Below are positions 27,334 through 36,040 of a stretch of 64,000 bases of DNA, piece by piece. Made by a program: the position numbers and the translations under genes. Source of the DNA: an uncultured Oscillospiraceae bacterium (GTDB lineage Bacteria; Bacillota; Clostridia; Oscillospirales; Oscillospiraceae). The stretch is from positions 24,163 through 88,162 of the forward strand of contig CAKTOW010000008.1 of NCBI GenBank assembly GCA_934590325.1, read 5' to 3'. Within the stretch, counting starts at the first letter, position 1; each line of letters starts with the position of its first letter. The notes under the pieces were generated by a model, which saw only the letters and a list, made by a program, of their open reading frames with translations, was not told where the DNA came from and did not search any database.

Positions 27334-27909
27334 ATGAGTGAGTGGGAAGCGCTGCGGCAGGAATGTCTGAACTGCCGTGCCTGTACCCTGGCCGAGACCC
27401 GGCAGAACGTGGTGTTCGGCGTGGGCCGCGAGGATGCGGAGGTCATGTTCATCGGCGAAGCGCCCGGCGCCAATGAGGACATCCAGGGCGAGCCTTTTGT
27501 GGGGCGCGGCGGCAAGCTGCTGGACGATATGCTTAAGATGATCGGCCTGGACCGCAGCCGCGTCTATATCACCAACTCCGTAAAATGCCGTCCCCCGGAG
27601 AACCGGGACCCGCTGAACACGGAGAAGGACGCCTGCAAGGGCTTCCTGCAGCGGCAGCGAGCGATGATGAAGCCCAAGATCATCGTCTGTCTGGGGCGTG
27701 TCAGCGCCATGGAGATCATCCGCGAGGACTTCAAGATAAGCCAGGAGCACGGCAAGTTCTTCGAGAAGGACGGCTGCCTGATGATGGCCCTGTACCACCC
27801 GGCGGCGCTGCTCCGCAGCCCCAGCCGCAAGCCGGAGACCTTCGAGGATCTGAAAAAGCTCCAGGCGAAGATACGGGAAATTTGCGTGAGGACCCCGTTG
27901 GATTTTTAA
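27334..27909 (+). CDS. Family 4 uracil-DNA glycosylase with Fe-S cluster
   Basis: Removes uracil from DNA as the first step of base-excision repair. The 191-residue protein has the family 4 marks: Fe-S cysteines in CLNCRAC at the N-terminus, the catalytic [34 protein letters not shown] with a further cysteine, and [10 protein letters not shown] near the end. A fourth cluster cysteine is in CLGRVSA or CKGF. AAGGAG lies before the ATG. It shares a transcript with the hydrolase only by proximity. Confidence 0.93.
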   Translation: MSEWEALRQECLNCRACTLAETRQNVVFGVGREDAEVMFIGEAPGANEDIQGEPFVGRGGKLLDDMLKMIGLDRSRVYITNSVKCRPPENRDPLNTEKDACKGFLQRQRAMMKPKIIVCLGRVSAMEIIREDFKISQEHGKFFEKDGCLMMALYHPAALLRSPSRKPETFEDLKKLQAKIREICVRTPLDF

Positions 27910-27930
27910 AGGGCGGCAAAACACAAGAGC

Positions 27931-27970
27931 AGAAAAAGAGAGCACCTCGTCAGAGGCGCTCTCTTTTTCT
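27931..27970. terminator. Bidirectional terminator
   Basis: AGAAAAAGAGAGC pairs with GCTCTCTTTTTCT across a loop that itself contains CCTC/GAGG. It lies between the convergent glycosylase and hydrogenase genes. Confidence 0.85.
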
Positions 27971-27977
27971 CATTTGT

Positions 27978-29714
27978 TCATTTCTCGCTGGGCATCTTCC
28001 ACGCCGTGTGGTCGGTGTGCAGCAGACGGTGGGAGCGCTCGCCCAGGGGGTGCTTCAGGTACTCCCGGTACAGGGCCTGCACGTCGGCGTTCTCGTGGGA
28101 GAAACGAACCTTGGCGCTCTTGTCCAGGCCCCACAGGATGTCGCCGCGGTAGGCCGCCAGCTCCTGCCCGTCGCGGATGGGCTGTCCGCCGCCGCCGGCG
28201 CAGCCGCCGGGACAGGCCATGACCTCCACGAAGTCGTAGTTGACGGTGCCCTCGTCGATGGCATGCATCAGCTTGCGGGTGTTGCCCAGACCGCTGACCA
28301 CCGCCACATGCACATCCCCGGCACCGGGGATGTTGAAGGTGGCTTCCTTCCAGCCGTCCATACCGCGGACAGCGGAGAAGGCGTCGGCGTCCGGGTTCTC
28401 CCCGGTGAACAGATAGTAGGCGCTGCGCAGGGCGGCGTCCATAACGCCGCCGGTGGCGCCGAACACCACGGCCGCGCCGGTGCCGGTGCCCAGCGGGCTG
28501 TCGAAGGGTGTCTCCGGCAGGGCGGCGGGGTTGATGGGCTCGCCCCGCAGCATGCGGACGATCTCGCGTGTGGTCAGCACCACATCCACGTCCGGGTCGC
28601 CGCAGGCGTCCTTCATGGTGGGCAGCGCGCGCTCCGCCTTCTTGGCGGTGCAGGGCATGATGGACACCACGAACAGCTTGTGGGGGTCCACCCCCAGCTT
28701 CTCGGCGAAGTAGCTCTTGACCACGGCGCCGAACATCTGCTGGGGGCTCTTGGCGGTGGACAGATTCTCCGCGTAGGAGGGGAACTGTCCCTTTACGAAC
28801 CGCACCCATCCGGGGCAGCAGCTGGTGAACATGGGCCACAGGTACTTGTTGCGGTGGGTGAACCGCTCCAGGAACTCGCTGCCCTCCTCCATGATGGTCA
28901 GGTCGGCGGCGAAGTCGGTATCGAACACGTAGTCAAAGCCCATGGTCTTCAGGGCGGTGACGAAGCGCTCCGCCGTGGCGAACTTGGGGTCCAGGTGGTA
29001 GTATTCCGCCCATGCGGTGCGCACGGCCGGCGCGATCTGCACCACGGTGATGCGCTCCGGGTCCGCCAGTGCGTCAAAGACCTTGCCGGTGTCGTCGTGT
29101 TCCTGGAGACCGCCCACGGGACAGTGAGTGATGCACTGCCCGCAGAAGGTGCAGTCGCTCTCGCCCAACGTGCGGGTGTGGGCCACGCCCACGGTGGTGT
29201 GGGTGCCGGTGCCCATCAGATCCCAGATGCCCATGGTCTGCACCTTCTCACAGACCTGTATGCACCGCATGCACTTGACGCAGCGGTTCTCGATGCGCAC
29301 CACGGGGTTGGTGTAGTCGGTGGGGATGTTGCGCAGGTCGTCGATGTAGTGGTCGCCCAGCAGGTTATAGTCGTTGGTCAGCTGCTGCAGCTTACAGTTG
29401 CCGCTGCGTGTACACTTGGTGCACTTGGTCTCGTGCTGGCTCAGCAGCAGGCGCAGGTTCACGCGCCGCGCCTCGCGGACCCGGGGCGAGCTGGTGTAGA
29501 CCACCATTCCCTCGGCCACGGCGCTGTCGCAGGAGGGCACCAGCCGCGCGTGCCCCTCTACCTCCACCATGCACAGGCGGCAGGCGGCGATCTCGTTGAT
29601 GCCCTTCAGATAGCACAGGGTGGGGATGTCGATCTTGGCGGCGCGCGCCGCCTCTAAGATGGTGGTGCCGTCGGGGACGGTGACGGTCTTCTTGTCGATG
29701 GTCAGCGTTACCAT
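27978..29714 (-). CDS. hydA: [FeFe] hydrogenase, group A, multi-cluster catalytic subunit
   Basis: Interconverts protons and H2 at the H-cluster. The 578-residue protein has the CpI-type layout: N-terminal 2Fe-2S ferredoxin domain (Cys34, 45, 48, 62), a His94/Cys98/Cys101/Cys107 4Fe-4S site, and two 4Fe-4S ferredoxin motifs (CVKCMRCIQVC; CTFCGQCITHC). The three H-cluster motifs are TSCCPGWV (Cys299/300), IMPCTAKKAE (Cys355) and MACPGGCAGGGGQP (Cys501/505). All H-cluster ligands are present. GGGAGGGAGG precedes the ATG, which overlaps the end of the GltD-like gene by 7 bases (ATGGTAA), so the two are translationally coupled. Confidence 0.96.
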   Translation of the reverse strand: MVTLTIDKKTVTVPDGTTILEAARAAKIDIPTLCYLKGINEIAACRLCMVEVEGHARLVPSCDSAVAEGMVVYTSSPRVREARRVNLRLLLSQHETKCTKCTRSGNCKLQQLTNDYNLLGDHYIDDLRNIPTDYTNPVVRIENRCVKCMRCIQVCEKVQTMGIWDLMGTGTHTTVGVAHTRTLGESDCTFCGQCITHCPVGGLQEHDDTGKVFDALADPERITVVQIAPAVRTAWAEYYHLDPKFATAERFVTALKTMGFDYVFDTDFAADLTIMEEGSEFLERFTHRNKYLWPMFTSCCPGWVRFVKGQFPSYAENLSTAKSPQQMFGAVVKSYFAEKLGVDPHKLFVVSIMPCTAKKAERALPTMKDACGDPDVDVVLTTREIVRMLRGEPINPAALPETPFDSPLGTGTGAAVVFGATGGVMDAALRSAYYLFTGENPDADAFSAVRGMDGWKEATFNIPGAGDVHVAVVSGLGNTRKLMHAIDEGTVNYDFVEVMACPGGCAGGGGQPIRDGQELAAYRGDILWGLDKSAKVRFSHENADVQALYREYLKHPLGERSHRLLHTDHTAWKMPSEK

Positions 29715-31543
29715 TTTTCGTTCCTCCCTCCCCGGAATATGCCATAGCCGTAGTGGTCGCACCGCAGACAGCGGGACGCCTCGGTCCGGGCGCCCTCCTC
29801 GGTCAGGCCGCACTCGATGTCCTCGAAGTCGCAGCGCCGCTCACAGGCCTCCCGCTCGGTGGTGTTGATGCGCCCGTGTGGCGCGCGGTTATTCAGCCGC
29901 GGGCCGGGTATGTCGATGTCCACCGTGATCTCATGGCGGAAGCCCAGGTGCTCGTCGATATTGGCCGCCGCCACCTTGCCGGCGGCGATGGCGCGTATGG
30001 CGCTGGCGGGACCGGTGACACAGTCGCCGCCGGCGAACACGTTGTCCATGTTGCCCACCTGGCCGGACAGCCCCGCCACGAAGGTGCCCCGCTGGATGGG
30101 CACGCCGGCCTGCTCGAAGCCCTGTATCTCTATGCCCTGGCCGATGGCCACCACGATGATGTCCGCCGGGATGCGCACCTCTGGCAGGTCGGCCTTGTTG
30201 GGCCGGGGCCGCCCGGTCTTGTCGGCCTCGCCAATGATCTGGGGCTGCACCCACAGGGCCACGGCGCAGTCGTTCTCGTCCGCCTCGATGTGGGAGGGCG
30301 CCATCAGCGCGGCGATCTCCGCACCCTCGGCCATGGCGCCGGTGACCTCATCGGGCAGGGCGGTCATGTCCTCGATGCGGCGGCGGTACACGCAGGTGAC
30401 CTTCTCCGCCCCCAGGCGGATGGAGCTGCGGGTGACGTCCATAGCCACGTTGCCGCCGCCGATGACCACCACCTGCTTGCCGGTGAAGTCGGGCATCACG
30501 TCGTCGCCGATAGAGCGCAGCATCTCCACGGCGGACATGACATTTTTGCTGTCCTCACCGGGGATGCCCACCTTCTTGTCCTGGTGCGCACCGATGGCGA
30601 TGTACAGGCAGTCGAACTCCTTCTGCAGGTCCTGCACCCACACATCCGTACCCACTGTGACGTTGGTGTGGGCCTCGATGCCCAGGGACAGGATGGACTC
30701 GATCTCCGCGTCCAGCAGGTGCCGGGGGAAGCGGTAGTTGGGTATGCCGTAGCGCAGCATACCGCCCAGCTTGCTGCGCTCCTCGTACACGGTGACCTTG
30801 TGGCCCATCAGCGCCAGATAGTACGCGCAGCTCAGGCCGCTGGGCCCACCGCCCACGATGGCCACCTTCTTTCCGGTAGGGGGCGCGCAGGGAGGCTGGG
30901 GCACATCGCCGGCGTTGTCCACGGCGTAGCGCTTCAGCCCGCGGATGTTGATGGCGTCGTCGATCATATTGCGGCGGCACCGCGCCTCGCAGGGGTGCTC
31001 GCAGATATAGGCGCAGGAGGTGGGGAAGGGGTTGTCCTTGCGTATCAGGCGCACGGCGTCGGCGCAGCGTCCCTCGCCCACCAGCGCCATGTAGCCGGGC
31101 ACGTCCACGCCCGCGGGACAGAGCGCCACGCAGGGCACGGGCAGCTGCAGACCGGCCAGACAGCGGTGGTGCAGGATGTGCTCTTCATAGTCGTCGCGGA
31201 ACCCCTCCAGGCCGTCCAGCACCAGCCGGGCGGCGTCACGTCCGATGGCGCAGTCGGCGGTGTTCTCCACGGTGCGCGCGGTCTTTTCGATGATGGCCAG
31301 CGTGGCCATGTCGGCGGTGCCGTCCAGTACCGTGGCGATGAGCTTGCTCAGCTGCCCCAGCCCGATGCGGCAGGGCACGCACTTACCACAGGACTGCGCA
31401 TGGCACAGCTGCAGGAAGGACAGCGACATATCCACGGGACAGAGACCGGGAGGGCTGGCGGCGATGCGGCGTTCCACGTCGCGGTATAGGTTATCCACCA
31501 CGGTCTGGGCGCGGCTGGCGGTTTTGATGTCAAGTCTGCTCAA
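29708..31543 (-). CDS. GltD-like flavoprotein with NADH-dehydrogenase 4Fe-4S domain, hydrogenase partner
   Basis: Probably passes electrons between NAD(P)H and the hydrogenase. The 611-residue protein starts with a NuoF/HydB-type C-terminal domain (SCGKCVPCRIGLGQL, residues about 50-130) without the FMN domain. The glutamate-synthase small-subunit fold follows: an adrenodoxin-like Fe-S region (CAYICEHPCEARCRR), the FAD motif GGGPSGLSCAYYLALMGH, the second Rossmann VVVIGGGNVAMDVTR, and GGDCVTGPASAI. A final Cys cluster is CLRCDHYG. A TTG start at 31543 is chosen because AAAGGAG lies 10 bases before it; upstream ATG codons lack sites. The arrangement matches hydrogenases classed as group A2. 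Confidence 0.88.
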   Translation of the reverse strand: MSRLDIKTASRAQTVVDNLYRDVERRIAASPPGLCPVDMSLSFLQLCHAQSCGKCVPCRIGLGQLSKLIATVLDGTADMATLAIIEKTARTVENTADCAIGRDAARLVLDGLEGFRDDYEEHILHHRCLAGLQLPVPCVALCPAGVDVPGYMALVGEGRCADAVRLIRKDNPFPTSCAYICEHPCEARCRRNMIDDAINIRGLKRYAVDNAGDVPQPPCAPPTGKKVAIVGGGPSGLSCAYYLALMGHKVTVYEERSKLGGMLRYGIPNYRFPRHLLDAEIESILSLGIEAHTNVTVGTDVWVQDLQKEFDCLYIAIGAHQDKKVGIPGEDSKNVMSAVEMLRSIGDDVMPDFTGKQVVVIGGGNVAMDVTRSSIRLGAEKVTCVYRRRIEDMTALPDEVTGAMAEGAEIAALMAPSHIEADENDCAVALWVQPQIIGEADKTGRPRPNKADLPEVRIPADIIVVAIGQGIEIQGFEQAGVPIQRGTFVAGLSGQVGNMDNVFAGGDCVTGPASAIRAIAAGKVAAANIDEHLGFRHEITVDIDIPGPRLNNRAPHGRINTTEREACERRCDFEDIECGLTEEGARTEASRCLRCDHYGYGIFRGGRNEKW

Positions 31544-31755
31544 AGGGGAGTCACTCCTTTCGTCCGCGCCGTGCGGAGGGCCTCCGGCGGTGCGGGACAG
31601 GTTCTGTGTTACCCAAAAGAATGACACAAAATTCCCCAAAAGTCAACAAAGGAAAAAAGATTGTTTTCATAAGGGGAAATTATTGGAAATTGCCGTATTT
31701 TTAACGTTATTTCTTGTGCAAAGCCCGTTTTTAGACAGAAAAAGTTTCTTGAAAA

Positions 31756-31790
31756 GAAAAAGCCTCCCCGGCACGCAGGTACCGGGGAGG
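31756..31790 (-). terminator. Terminator of the first MATE gene
   Basis: Minus-strand CCTCCCCGG / CCGGGGAGG stem followed by CTTTTTC. Between here and the hydrogenase genes (31544-31755) I see only AT-rich upstream sequence with no clear promoter. Confidence 0.82.
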
Positions 31791-31796
31791 GAGGTG

Positions 31797-33254
31797 TCAC
31801 GCGCGGCTGTGCCGCAGATAGCGGTAGTCGCATTTCATGATGTTGCGGAAGAACGGGACGCACAGCACCACATCGGCGGCCATCCAGGCCATGGGATCGG
31901 CGGCGCTGAGGGCGTAGAAGGCCAGTGCGGGCGCGTCGATGCTGACCGCACCCCCTGCAATGGCCGGGGGCAGCAGCAGGCACACGGCGATGCGCGCCAG
32001 CAGCTCCGCGCTGCCCGCGCCCAGCACGAAGGCGCTGCGCCCGATGCCCTGCACGCAGTTGCGCACCACGAAGATGAACCCCAGGAACAGATACATGGCA
32101 AAGTCCACCCGCAGCAGGGTGTTGCCGTAGCGGACGGCCTCGGGGGTGACCTTGTCGGCGCTCAGGAAGATGTGATAGAAGAAGTCGTTCCGCATGACCA
32201 GCAGGCCCAGCCCCACCGCCACGGCGGCCAGCAGCGATACGATGACCAGCGCCTGCAGCGTGCCGCGCTTGATGCGGTCGTACTTCCCCGCGCCCAGATT
32301 CTGCGCGGTAAAGCTGGTCATGGCGCCGCCCAGGGCGTTCATGGGCGTCATCACCAGGTTGTTGAGCTTGTTGGCCGCGCCGAAGCCGTTCTGCGCCGCG
32401 TTGGACACCATGACCCCGTCCCGCATGTCGAACTGCACCACGCCGCCCTGCATGACGATGATGCCGATGGCCAGCACGGAGAACTGCAGCCCCAGCGGCA
32501 CGCCCCGCACCAGGTGGCGCTTCACGTCCATCAGAGTGATGTGCCAGTCGGCCTTGTGCAGCCGCAGGACGGGATAGCGGGCAAAGGCGTAGATGAAGCA
32601 CCCTACGGTGCTGATGAGCTGCGCCAGCACCGTGGCGCCTGCGGCACCCGCCACGCCCCAGCGGAAGGCCAGGATGAACAGCAGGTCCAGCCCCACGTTC
32701 AGCACCGTGGAGAACAGCAGGAACAGCAGCGGCGTCACCGAGTCGCCCATGGCCCGCAGGAATGAGCAGATGAAGTTATAGAACAGCTGCGCGCCGATAC
32801 CGGCGAAGATGATGGCGCAGTAGGTATAGGCGGCGGTATAGACCTCGTGGTTGTCGGGCGTCACGTTGATCCACGCCAGCATGGGGTCCAGCAGCACCAG
32901 CGCCAGTGCGGTCAGCACCACCGTCAGCGCGGCGGACAGAATGATCTGCGTGGCCAGCGACCGGCGTATGCCCCGCTCGTCGTGCATCCCCACGTAGTAG
33001 GAGGTGATGACGCAGAAGCCCGCGCTGACGCCGAAGGCGAACTGCAGGAAAATGAATATCAGCGAGTTGGTGTCGTTGACACCGGCCACCTCCGCGGCGG
33101 TCAGGGTCTGGCCGACGATGGCGGCGTCGCTGATGGTATAGACCTGCTGCAGCAGGTAGGACAGGATCACCGGCAGGGAAAACAGCAGGATCACCCGCCA
33201 GCACGTGCCCTGTGTCAGGTCCATGGGCTCCCGCTTTGTATGTGCTGTTTTCAC
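31797..33254 (-). CDS. MATE family multidrug efflux transporter
   Basis: Na+- or H+-coupled exporter of 485 residues with twelve hydrophobic segments in two halves. The N-half has SLPVILSYLLQQVYTISDAAIVG and the intracellular SFLRAMGDSVTPL, and the second half has GIGRSAFVLGAG at the equivalent point, as in MATE proteins. A GTG start at 33254 fits best: AAGGGGG lies 8 bases upstream. ATG codons further up are between that point and the promoter and have no site. The substrate is unknown. Confidence 0.92.
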   Translation of the reverse strand: MKTAHTKREPMDLTQGTCWRVILLFSLPVILSYLLQQVYTISDAAIVGQTLTAAEVAGVNDTNSLIFIFLQFAFGVSAGFCVITSYYVGMHDERGIRRSLATQIILSAALTVVLTALALVLLDPMLAWINVTPDNHEVYTAAYTYCAIIFAGIGAQLFYNFICSFLRAMGDSVTPLLFLLFSTVLNVGLDLLFILAFRWGVAGAAGATVLAQLISTVGCFIYAFARYPVLRLHKADWHITLMDVKRHLVRGVPLGLQFSVLAIGIIVMQGGVVQFDMRDGVMVSNAAQNGFGAANKLNNLVMTPMNALGGAMTSFTAQNLGAGKYDRIKRGTLQALVIVSLLAAVAVGLGLLVMRNDFFYHIFLSADKVTPEAVRYGNTLLRVDFAMYLFLGFIFVVRNCVQGIGRSAFVLGAGSAELLARIAVCLLLPPAIAGGAVSIDAPALAFYALSAADPMAWMAADVVLCVPFFRNIMKCDYRYLRHSRA

Positions 33255-33309
33255 AGAAAACGCCCCCTTGTTTTGTATAGTATAAACAACAACTTCTCTC
33301 AGAGCGCAG

Positions 33310-33338
33310 ATTATAACGCCCCGGACCGGCATTGTCAA
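33310..33338 (-). promoter_or_regulatory. Promoter of the first MATE gene
   Basis: Minus-strand TTGACA (33333-33338), 17-base spacer, TATAAT (33310-33315); both perfect. Confidence 0.85.
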
Positions 33339-33399
33339 GGGGTGCGGCGCAAAATTTGTGTAAACCGGCGCCTAATTGCGCGCTTTATGGCTTTTTCTG

Positions 33400-33428
33400 T
33401 TGAATCGGCGGGGGAAATGTGCTAAAAT
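33400..33428 (+). promoter_or_regulatory. Promoter of mscS
   Basis: TTGAAT (33400-33405), 17-base spacer, TAAAAT (33423-33428), 34 bases before the start. Confidence 0.6.
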
Positions 33429-33462
33429 CAGAATATATGACACATAAGGGGGAGAGACCTGT

Positions 33463-34356
33463 ATGAGAAACGGCGAGAATAAAAAGTCGCCCAAGCGCAT
33501 GATCGTCTATCTGCTGCTGTTGGCGGCGGTGGCGGCGCTGGGCTATTTCAGCGGCCTGGTGGACTTCAGCGAGTATAAGGACGTAATGTCCATGAACCTG
33601 AACGCGCTGCTGCGTCTGGTGGTCATGGTGCTGGTGGTGCTGCTGGCGTCCAGCATCATCGCCTTCATCCTGGGGATGATCAAGCCCCGCACCCACCGGG
33701 GCGGCTCCGTGCTGTCCCTGCTGAGCAGCTTGGTGAAGTACGTGGCGGGCATCATCATCGTCTGCCAGGGCCTGTCCCTGTTGGGCGTCAACGTGGGCAC
33801 CATCATCGCCAGCGTCGGCGTACTGGCCCTGGTGGTCGGCTTCAGCGCCGAGAGTCTCATCGCCGACGTGGTCATCGGTGCCTTCATGCTGCTGGAGAAC
33901 CAGTACAACGTGGGCGACATCGTGGAGGTCAACGGCTTCCGGGGCGTGGTCACCAAGATAGGCATCCGCACCACCTCCATCACTGACGGCGGCGGTAACG
34001 TGAAGATCATCAACAACTCCGAGATGAAGAATATCCTCAACCGCTCCGACAACAACTCCTGGTCGGTCAGCGACATCGCCATTCCCTACGAGACCGACCT
34101 GGAGCAGTTGGAGGCGCAACTGCCCGCGCTGATGGAGGACATCCACCGCGCCCGCGGCGATGTGATGCTGGAGGCGCCCCAGTACCTGGGCGTGCAGGCC
34201 CTGGACGAGTCCGGCGTGGTGCTGCGCTTCTGGGTCAAGGTGGCGGAGAAGAACATCTACTCCGGCACCCGCGCCCTGAACCGCGAGCTGCTGCTGGGCT
34301 TCCGCCGTCTGGGCGTGGAGTGCCCCTATCCCCAGATGGACGTACACATGAAGTAA
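33463..34356 (+). CDS. MscS family mechanosensitive channel
   Basis: Small-conductance mechanosensitive channel of 297 residues that opens under membrane tension and protects against osmotic downshock. Three hydrophobic segments precede the pore helix ASVGVLALVVGFSAESLIADVVIGAFML. The beta domain follows (YNVGDIVEVNGFRGVVTKIGIRTT), then the C-terminal alpha/beta domain ending VECPYPQMDVHMK. GGGGGAGAGACCTGT precedes the ATG. The next gene begins 4 bases after its stop. Confidence 0.95.
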   Translation: MRNGENKKSPKRMIVYLLLLAAVAALGYFSGLVDFSEYKDVMSMNLNALLRLVVMVLVVLLASSIIAFILGMIKPRTHRGGSVLSLLSSLVKYVAGIIIVCQGLSLLGVNVGTIIASVGVLALVVGFSAESLIADVVIGAFMLLENQYNVGDIVEVNGFRGVVTKIGIRTTSITDGGGNVKIINNSEMKNILNRSDNNSWSVSDIAIPYETDLEQLEAQLPALMEDIHRARGDVMLEAPQYLGVQALDESGVVLRFWVKVAEKNIYSGTRALNRELLLGFRRLGVECPYPQMDVHMK

Positions 34357-34359
34357 GCC

Positions 34360-35253
34360 ATGCAGGATAGGGATAAGGAATTTACCCCGGCACCGGAGCA
34401 CACCGTGCCGGAGATGGCGGCGCCGCTGCCGCCGGAAGTGATGCCGCCGGAGACCCCGCTGCCGGGGGAGAGCGCCGACAGCGCCGCGGCGCTGAAAAAG
34501 CGCGCCGCCAAGTGGAAGAAGGCCGCGCTGATGCTGGTGGGCCTGTCTGCCATGACGGCGGCGGCCGTCACCGGCGTCACCGATGGTACCGGCGGTACTG
34601 CCGGTCCCGCTGTGCCCTCCGAGCCTGCGGTGCCTGTGCAGCAGGAGGAGCGGTACCAGCTCACCGGGACGCTGCTCTATATCTATTATAACGACACCTT
34701 CGACCTCAGCGGCGGCCAGCCGCTGGTGCTGGCGGAGGGTCAGGTGGACGCGTCGTCGCTGACGGAGACCGGTGTGACGCCCCCGCAGCCGGAGCAGCCC
34801 GCCTACGGCGGCACATATACCTTCTGCGGCTGGGCCGCCCGGTATAAGACCGAAACAGGCTGGGTCTGGGCGGAGAGCGACGGCCGCGTGACATCCTCGC
34901 TGGCGTCCCGCATCCGGCCGGAGGGTGGTCAGAGGGATCTGCGGTTCCACGCCATGTGGCGGCGGACGGAAACGGGCGACCACCCGTGGCCGCTGCGGCT
35001 GGACGACGGCACCGCAGTCACGGAGTACGATGCGGCGGTGCCCATGGGCTCCGGCGGCAATGTGTTCCTGTGGGCGTACCCCCAGCCGGCGCGCCCCGGC
35101 TATCGCTTTGCCGGCTGGCTGGACGCCGATGACCAACAGGTGGACGTGCTCTCTGCCGCGGATTTCTTCCCACCGGACGCCAACGGTCAGCAGGACTGGA
35201 GCCGCCCCGTAACGGTGACCCTCACCGCCCACTGGGTGGAAACCTCCACATAG
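34360..35253 (+). CDS. Single-pass membrane protein with InlB-type repeats
   Basis: A 297-residue protein of unknown function. Residues 1-55 are cytoplasmic and Pro/Glu-rich with a basic end (KKRAAKWKK). One hydrophobic helix follows (AALMLVGLSAMTAAAV), then an extracellular part. Two segments match the Listeria-Bacteroides (InlB B) repeat style: YTFCGWAARYKTETGW and RPGYRFAGWLDADD, each with a later 'xAHW/xAMW' strand (TLTAHWVE; LRFHAMWRR). It begins 4 bases after mscS with no clear ribosome site, so expression should be coupled to the channel. Confidence 0.7.
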   Translation: MQDRDKEFTPAPEHTVPEMAAPLPPEVMPPETPLPGESADSAAALKKRAAKWKKAALMLVGLSAMTAAAVTGVTDGTGGTAGPAVPSEPAVPVQQEERYQLTGTLLYIYYNDTFDLSGGQPLVLAEGQVDASSLTETGVTPPQPEQPAYGGTYTFCGWAARYKTETGWVWAESDGRVTSSLASRIRPEGGQRDLRFHAMWRRTETGDHPWPLRLDDGTAVTEYDAAVPMGSGGNVFLWAYPQPARPGYRFAGWLDADDQQVDVLSAADFFPPDANGQQDWSRPVTVTLTAHWVETST

Positions 35254-35263
35254 CACACAAAAA

Positions 35264-35287
35264 AGACCGCCCCCGGCGGTCTTTTTT
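35264..35287. terminator. Bidirectional terminator
   Basis: AGACCGCC / GGCGGTCT stem with CCC loop, A-run before and TTTTTT after. Confidence 0.88.
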
Positions 35288-35863
35288 CTATTCACAGGGG
35301 ATGTCCGCCGGGCTGCTGTCTGCCCGCAGGTACAGGCGTCCGCCTTCTGCGTAGTAGGTGGGGTTCAGCGGGTCGCAGGTGACCTGCCACACCTGATGCA
35401 CCACGTAGTTCTCCGCGGCGCCGTAGTAGGCGGTGGGAACCGGCAGTCCGATGCTTTCGATGTGTGACACATACCGCCCGATGTGCAGACGGACGGTGAG
35501 GGTGATCTCCGCGGCGTGTTCCGGTACGGTGTACTGCGCCCGCTCCGCGCCGTGTAGTGTCTCCGGCAGTGTCACGCCCCAGGCATAGGGCAGCTGCTTG
35601 AAGGCCGTGCCGTACACCAGCCCGCCCAGGGCCGTGACCGGCGCGCCCCGCACCGTGTCGGGGACGGTGTACTCCACCACGCCGCTCTCGCCGTCCCATG
35701 CGCAGCATCCGGCGAAGGCGGCCTGCCCGTCTGCGCGGAGGTAGAACGTAACGCCGCCCTCCGTGACGGCGTCCTCCCGGTGGTAGTATCTGCCGCTGAT
35801 GCACAGCGCCAGAAGCGCCAGCCACAGCAGCAGCGTCAGGGGGATAGCGATGCTTCGTTTCAT
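35288..35863 (-). CDS. Small exported or membrane-anchored protein, unknown
   Basis: A 191-residue protein with an N-terminal hydrophobic helix (IAIPLTLLLWLALLALCISG) that acts as anchor or uncleaved signal. The outer part is strand-rich, containing TFYLRADGQAAFAGC and YTVPDTVRGAPVTALGGLVY, which resembles a single leucine-rich/BspA-type 'surface repeat' unit. LYLRADSSPADIPC ends it. GGAGG lies 7 bases before the ATG. I cannot name a function. Confidence 0.72.
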   Translation of the reverse strand: MKRSIAIPLTLLLWLALLALCISGRYYHREDAVTEGGVTFYLRADGQAAFAGCCAWDGESGVVEYTVPDTVRGAPVTALGGLVYGTAFKQLPYAWGVTLPETLHGAERAQYTVPEHAAEITLTVRLHIGRYVSHIESIGLPVPTAYYGAAENYVVHQVWQVTCDPLNPTYYAEGGRLYLRADSSPADIPCE

Positions 35864-36001
35864 GGTGCTGCCTCCGTTCTTGTGAGTCTCCGTCATTCTA
35901 CCATGCCCTCTGCTGCGGACACAAGAACATTCCGGACACAAATAGTTACAGAGATCGCCGTAAACAGTTACAAAAAGTGACAATAACGCCGGAAAAGCGC
36001 G

Positions 36002-36033
36002 AAGAAAGGCCGCCCTTTCGGACGGCCTTTCTT
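36002..36033 (-). terminator. Terminator of proS
   Basis: Minus-strand AAGAAAGGCCGTCC / GGGCGGCCTTTCTT stem with a short loop. The U-tract is part of the outer stem. Confidence 0.75.
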
Positions 36034-36040
36034 AACTCTC

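Noticed and set aside
31544..31680. Rex-type redox operator upstream of the hydrogenase genes
   Set aside because: AT-rich sequence is present but no TTGTTAA-N4-TTAACAA palindrome was found.
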